NCBI GenBank assembly: GCA_964460345.1
Contig: CAYWRO010000041.1
Location: 1 to 33,659, forward strand
Reading direction: 5' to 3'
DNA length: 33,659 nucleotides
Source: CAYWRO01 sp964460345
GTDB lineage: Bacteria; Planctomycetota; Phycisphaerae; Phycisphaerales; UBA1924
Shown here: one piece after another, positions 31,508 through 33,659 of the stretch
How positions within the stretch are numbered: the first letter of the stretch is position 1
Layout of the letters: each line of letters opens with the position of its first letter
Made by a program: the position numbers and the translations under genes
Notes under the pieces: model-generated
Databases searched by the model: none
Told to the model about the DNA's origin: nothing
The model's input: the letters and a program-made list of their open reading frames with translations, nothing else

Positions 31508-33487
31508 TCAGAATCGCACGGTTCCCATGAGATACACCCCGCGCTCGACCTGCAGGGACGAAAACTCCCTGTGCCGGTCCTCCAGCAGGTTCTGCCCCCA
31601 CACAGACAGTTCGAAGTTCGGGTTCACCCGCCACGTTGCCCCTATGTCCAGACGCAGGTAGTCGTCGATGTCCTGGGTCGGAACCTCATCCACATAATAC
31701 GCCGCGGCGTTGATCGCGACATTCTCCACCACGTCGAGGTACGAGGTCAGCGTCGCCATGTTGTGCGGCGTGTTTCCCTCATCCACGTCGAGGACGGGGC
31801 CGCTCACGTCGATTTCCACGTAGCTGTAGCTGCCGCGGAGGCGCCAGTTGTCCGCCACGCGCCAGGTCACGGCGATCTCCCCGCCGAGGGCATCGGCGGA
31901 GCCTTCGTTGGTGAAGCTCTGCCCGCCGAGCGCTGCGCCCGTGGGGAGCGAGATGAGATCGTCGTACCGGCTGTAGAAGAGTTGCACGTCGAACGCGACC
32001 GCATCGGTGATGCGATTGCGATAACCGACTTCGTACGCGGTGATGCGCTCGGCGTCGAGGTCGGAATCGCCCGTGAGCGTGAAGGCCTCGATTGCGCCCG
32101 TCGGCATTCCCGTAAAGAGACCCGGATCGGCGTAGAAGAGCGTGGTGATGCTATCCAGTTCCGTGCGCGACGGGATGCGCACCGGGCGGGAGATTCCTCC
32201 CCACAGGGTCTGCCGATCGTCGGGCGTCCACCACAGGCGTCCGCTCGGCTGCACTTCGAAGCCGGTCTGGTCGTTGTGCTCGAACTTGCTGCCGATCATC
32301 AGGAAGAGCCGGTCGGGCACGAGCGTGATCGTGTCCTGAATCAGCGCGCTGATCGTGTGCAGGTCCCGGTCGTCGGGATCAAAGTCGAGGTTTGCCGACG
32401 GGCTGGTGTCGTCTCCGGTGAAGTAATACTCGGCCCCCGCCAGCAGCGCGTGCGAATCGCCGAGCGTGAAGTGATAGCGTGCGTCGATCTCGATCGAATC
32501 ACGCGTGACCTCGAATCCCTGTTCATCGCGGTCCGTGCGGTCGTAGTACGCCAGGACGCTCCACCCCTCGTTGCGCGCGGAGAAGCTCTGCAGCTTCACG
32601 AGCGCGTGCCCGCCGGTGACGCGGTTGTCGAAGACCTTGGCGCGCGTGGTCGGAACCTCGGCGGGCACGGGCAGGTTGACGCGCTCCCGGTGCGTCAGGC
32701 TCGAGTAGCCGTCGATCTGAAAGGTCAGATCGATGTCATGGTCGAGTTCAAACTCCGCGCGGAAGCGGCCCCTGGCCATGTCCCATTCATCTTCGCCGTC
32801 CTGCGGGCCGGAGGCCTCCAGCGGGCCGAAGTTGCGGTACTTTCCCCAGACGGTGAACCAGCCATTCTCCGAGAGTTTGCCGCCGTAGCGCACCGCGCCG
32901 AAGCCGCGCAGCCACGGCGTGCCCCCACCGCCCGTGACATACAAGCCCTGCGACTCCTTCGCGGGCCTGGTGACGATGTTGATGACGCCGTTGACGGCGT
33001 TCGCCCCCCACAGGGTCGCGCCCGGGCCGCGGATCACCTCGATCCTGTCCACATCTTCCAGAAGTGGATCCTGCACCTCCCAGAACGTGCCGCCGAAGAG
33101 CGGGTCGTAGAGCCTGCGGCCGTCTTCCAGGACGAGCGTCCGGTTGGCCAGCAGGCCATTGAAGCCGCGCGGCGAGATCGCCCAGCGGTGCGAACTGCTC
33201 TGGCCGACGAAGACGCCCGGGCTCAGGCGCAGCACCTCGGCGACGGAGCGGTGTCCGGAGCGGCGGATCTCTTCATTCGTGATGACGTCGAGTGCCGCGG
33301 GCGCTTTGAACTGCTGTTCCTCGACTCCCGCCACGCCCGTGACCTCAATCGCCATGAGTTCTTCGAGACTCAGGAGCCGTGCATCGGCGGGCGCGAGCGG
33401 TTCGGGCGCATCGCGGATGGCGCGCTGCGCCACCGCGGCGGCGCTGGAGGCCGCCAGCGCAAGGATCCCGATCATCGTCTGCCGCAT
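31508..33487 (-). CDS. TonB-dependent outer-membrane receptor
   Basis: 659 residues. The signal peptide is about 1-21 (AAAVAQ). The plug domain follows with LSLEELMAIEVTGVAG, ITNEEIRRSGHRSVAEVLRLSPG, and RIEVIRGPGATLWGANAVNGVINIVT (residues about 40-170). The remaining 480 residues show alternating beta strands and end with a terminal Phe (GTVRF), as barrels do. The ligand is unknown; the LEELMAIEVT form is common in receptors coupled to signalling genes. It is the first gene of the four-gene operon, 41 nt before the YfiR-like gene. The ATG at 33487 has no clear Shine-Dalgarno sequence. Confidence 0.93.
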   Translation of the reverse strand: MRQTMIGILALAASSAAAVAQRAIRDAPEPLAPADARLLSLEELMAIEVTGVAGVEEQQFKAPAALDVITNEEIRRSGHRSVAEVLRLSPGVFVGQSSSHRWAISPRGFNGLLANRTLVLEDGRRLYDPLFGGTFWEVQDPLLEDVDRIEVIRGPGATLWGANAVNGVINIVTRPAKESQGLYVTGGGGTPWLRGFGAVRYGGKLSENGWFTVWGKYRNFGPLEASGPQDGEDEWDMARGRFRAEFELDHDIDLTFQIDGYSSLTHRERVNLPVPAEVPTTRAKVFDNRVTGGHALVKLQSFSARNEGWSVLAYYDRTDRDEQGFEVTRDSIEIDARYHFTLGDSHALLAGAEYYFTGDDTSPSANLDFDPDDRDLHTISALIQDTITLVPDRLFLMIGSKFEHNDQTGFEVQPSGRLWWTPDDRQTLWGGISRPVRIPSRTELDSITTLFYADPGLFTGMPTGAIEAFTLTGDSDLDAERITAYEVGYRNRITDAVAFDVQLFYSRYDDLISLPTGAALGGQSFTNEGSADALGGEIAVTWRVADNWRLRGSYSYVEIDVSGPVLDVDEGNTPHNMATLTSYLDVVENVAINAAAYYVDEVPTQDIDDYLRLDIGATWRVNPNFELSVWGQNLLEDRHREFSSLQVERGVYLMGTVRF

Positions 33488-33524
33488 CGGAGGAGTTTCC
33501 GCCAGGGAGAGGAACGTGTCCGCC

Positions 33525-33552
33525 AGCCTACCGAAACGCGGGGGCGCGTCAA
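33525..33552 (-). promoter_or_regulatory. Sigma-70-type promoter of the TonB receptor operon
   Basis: On the minus strand, TTGACG (33552-33547) and TAGGCT (33530-33525) are separated by 16 nt. The predicted start near 33518 gives a leader of about 30 nt. The remaining bases to the end of the window (33553-33659) hold C-rich low complexity and no gene. Confidence 0.6.
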
Positions 33553-33659
33553 GCGCTCCCCGCCGCGGGCCGGGCGCACGGGACAGATTGGGCGGAAGTG
33601 CCCACCCCCCCCTCCCGCCCCCCCCTCGCGACAGCCAGGCTCCCCCCCCAGTTTCCGGG

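Overview
The window reads as a high-GC (roughly two-thirds G+C) chromosomal segment of a planctomycete, most likely class Phycisphaerae. The lineage markers are membrane proteins ending in a CxxCGYDLRG...CPECG zinc ribbon, two secreted proteins ending in the planctomycete-type dockerin-like tail (DVFDLLAYLD repeated twice), a prepilin-like protein with a DG(H)VE C-terminus, and a PEP-CTERM-like sorting tail. There is no integrase, transposase, phage gene, rRNA or CRISPR array. The window looks like core genome sprinkled with small palindromic repeats. The lineage call is inference from family recognition, not from a marker-gene tree.

Layout. 1-2485 (+): three overlapping genes, two paralogous zinc-ribbon membrane proteins and a Cys-rich soluble protein. 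2631-5055 (-): the classical rpmF-plsX-fabH operon (ribosomal protein L32, then two steps of lipid synthesis) with a consensus promoter, preceded by tRNA-Lys(CUU). 5377-6820: pyrF and a DUF971 gene, divergent, with start codons overlapping in one CATG. 6914-9145 (+): recG. 9249-12642 (-): a dockerin-type secreted protein, a prepilin-like protein and two tandem GNAT acetyltransferases. 12750-16939: gnd (-), a DUF58 protein (+) and fahA (-). 17399-22753: a PEP-CTERM-like secreted protein (+), a methyltransferase (-) and a 1114-residue modular sugar-dehydrogenase-like/PKD/dockerin protein (-). 22928-28434: asnS (+), coaD (-), a small exported protein (+), two methyltransferase-like genes (+) and icd (+), ending at a strong terminator. 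28547-33552 (-): one four-gene operon, TonB-dependent receptor, YfiR-like periplasmic protein, CHASE8-type sensor histidine kinase, stand-alone receiver protein, with overlapping stop/start codons and one good promoter.

The best candidate for an under-described system is the 28547-33552 operon. It looks like the YfiR/YfiN signalling pair with the diguanylate cyclase output replaced by a histidine kinase and receiver, and with an outer-membrane receptor added upstream. Three other points deserve attention. A BIME-like double hairpin (one TCC loop, one GGA loop, inverted) is inserted in frame between the two CxxC knuckles of a zinc ribbon, and a second element of the same architecture lies upstream of gnd. 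At least eight genes carry a TAnnnT hexamer 5-9 nt before the start codon, a pattern expected of leaderless transcription. Two different surface-sorting tails occur within 15 kb.
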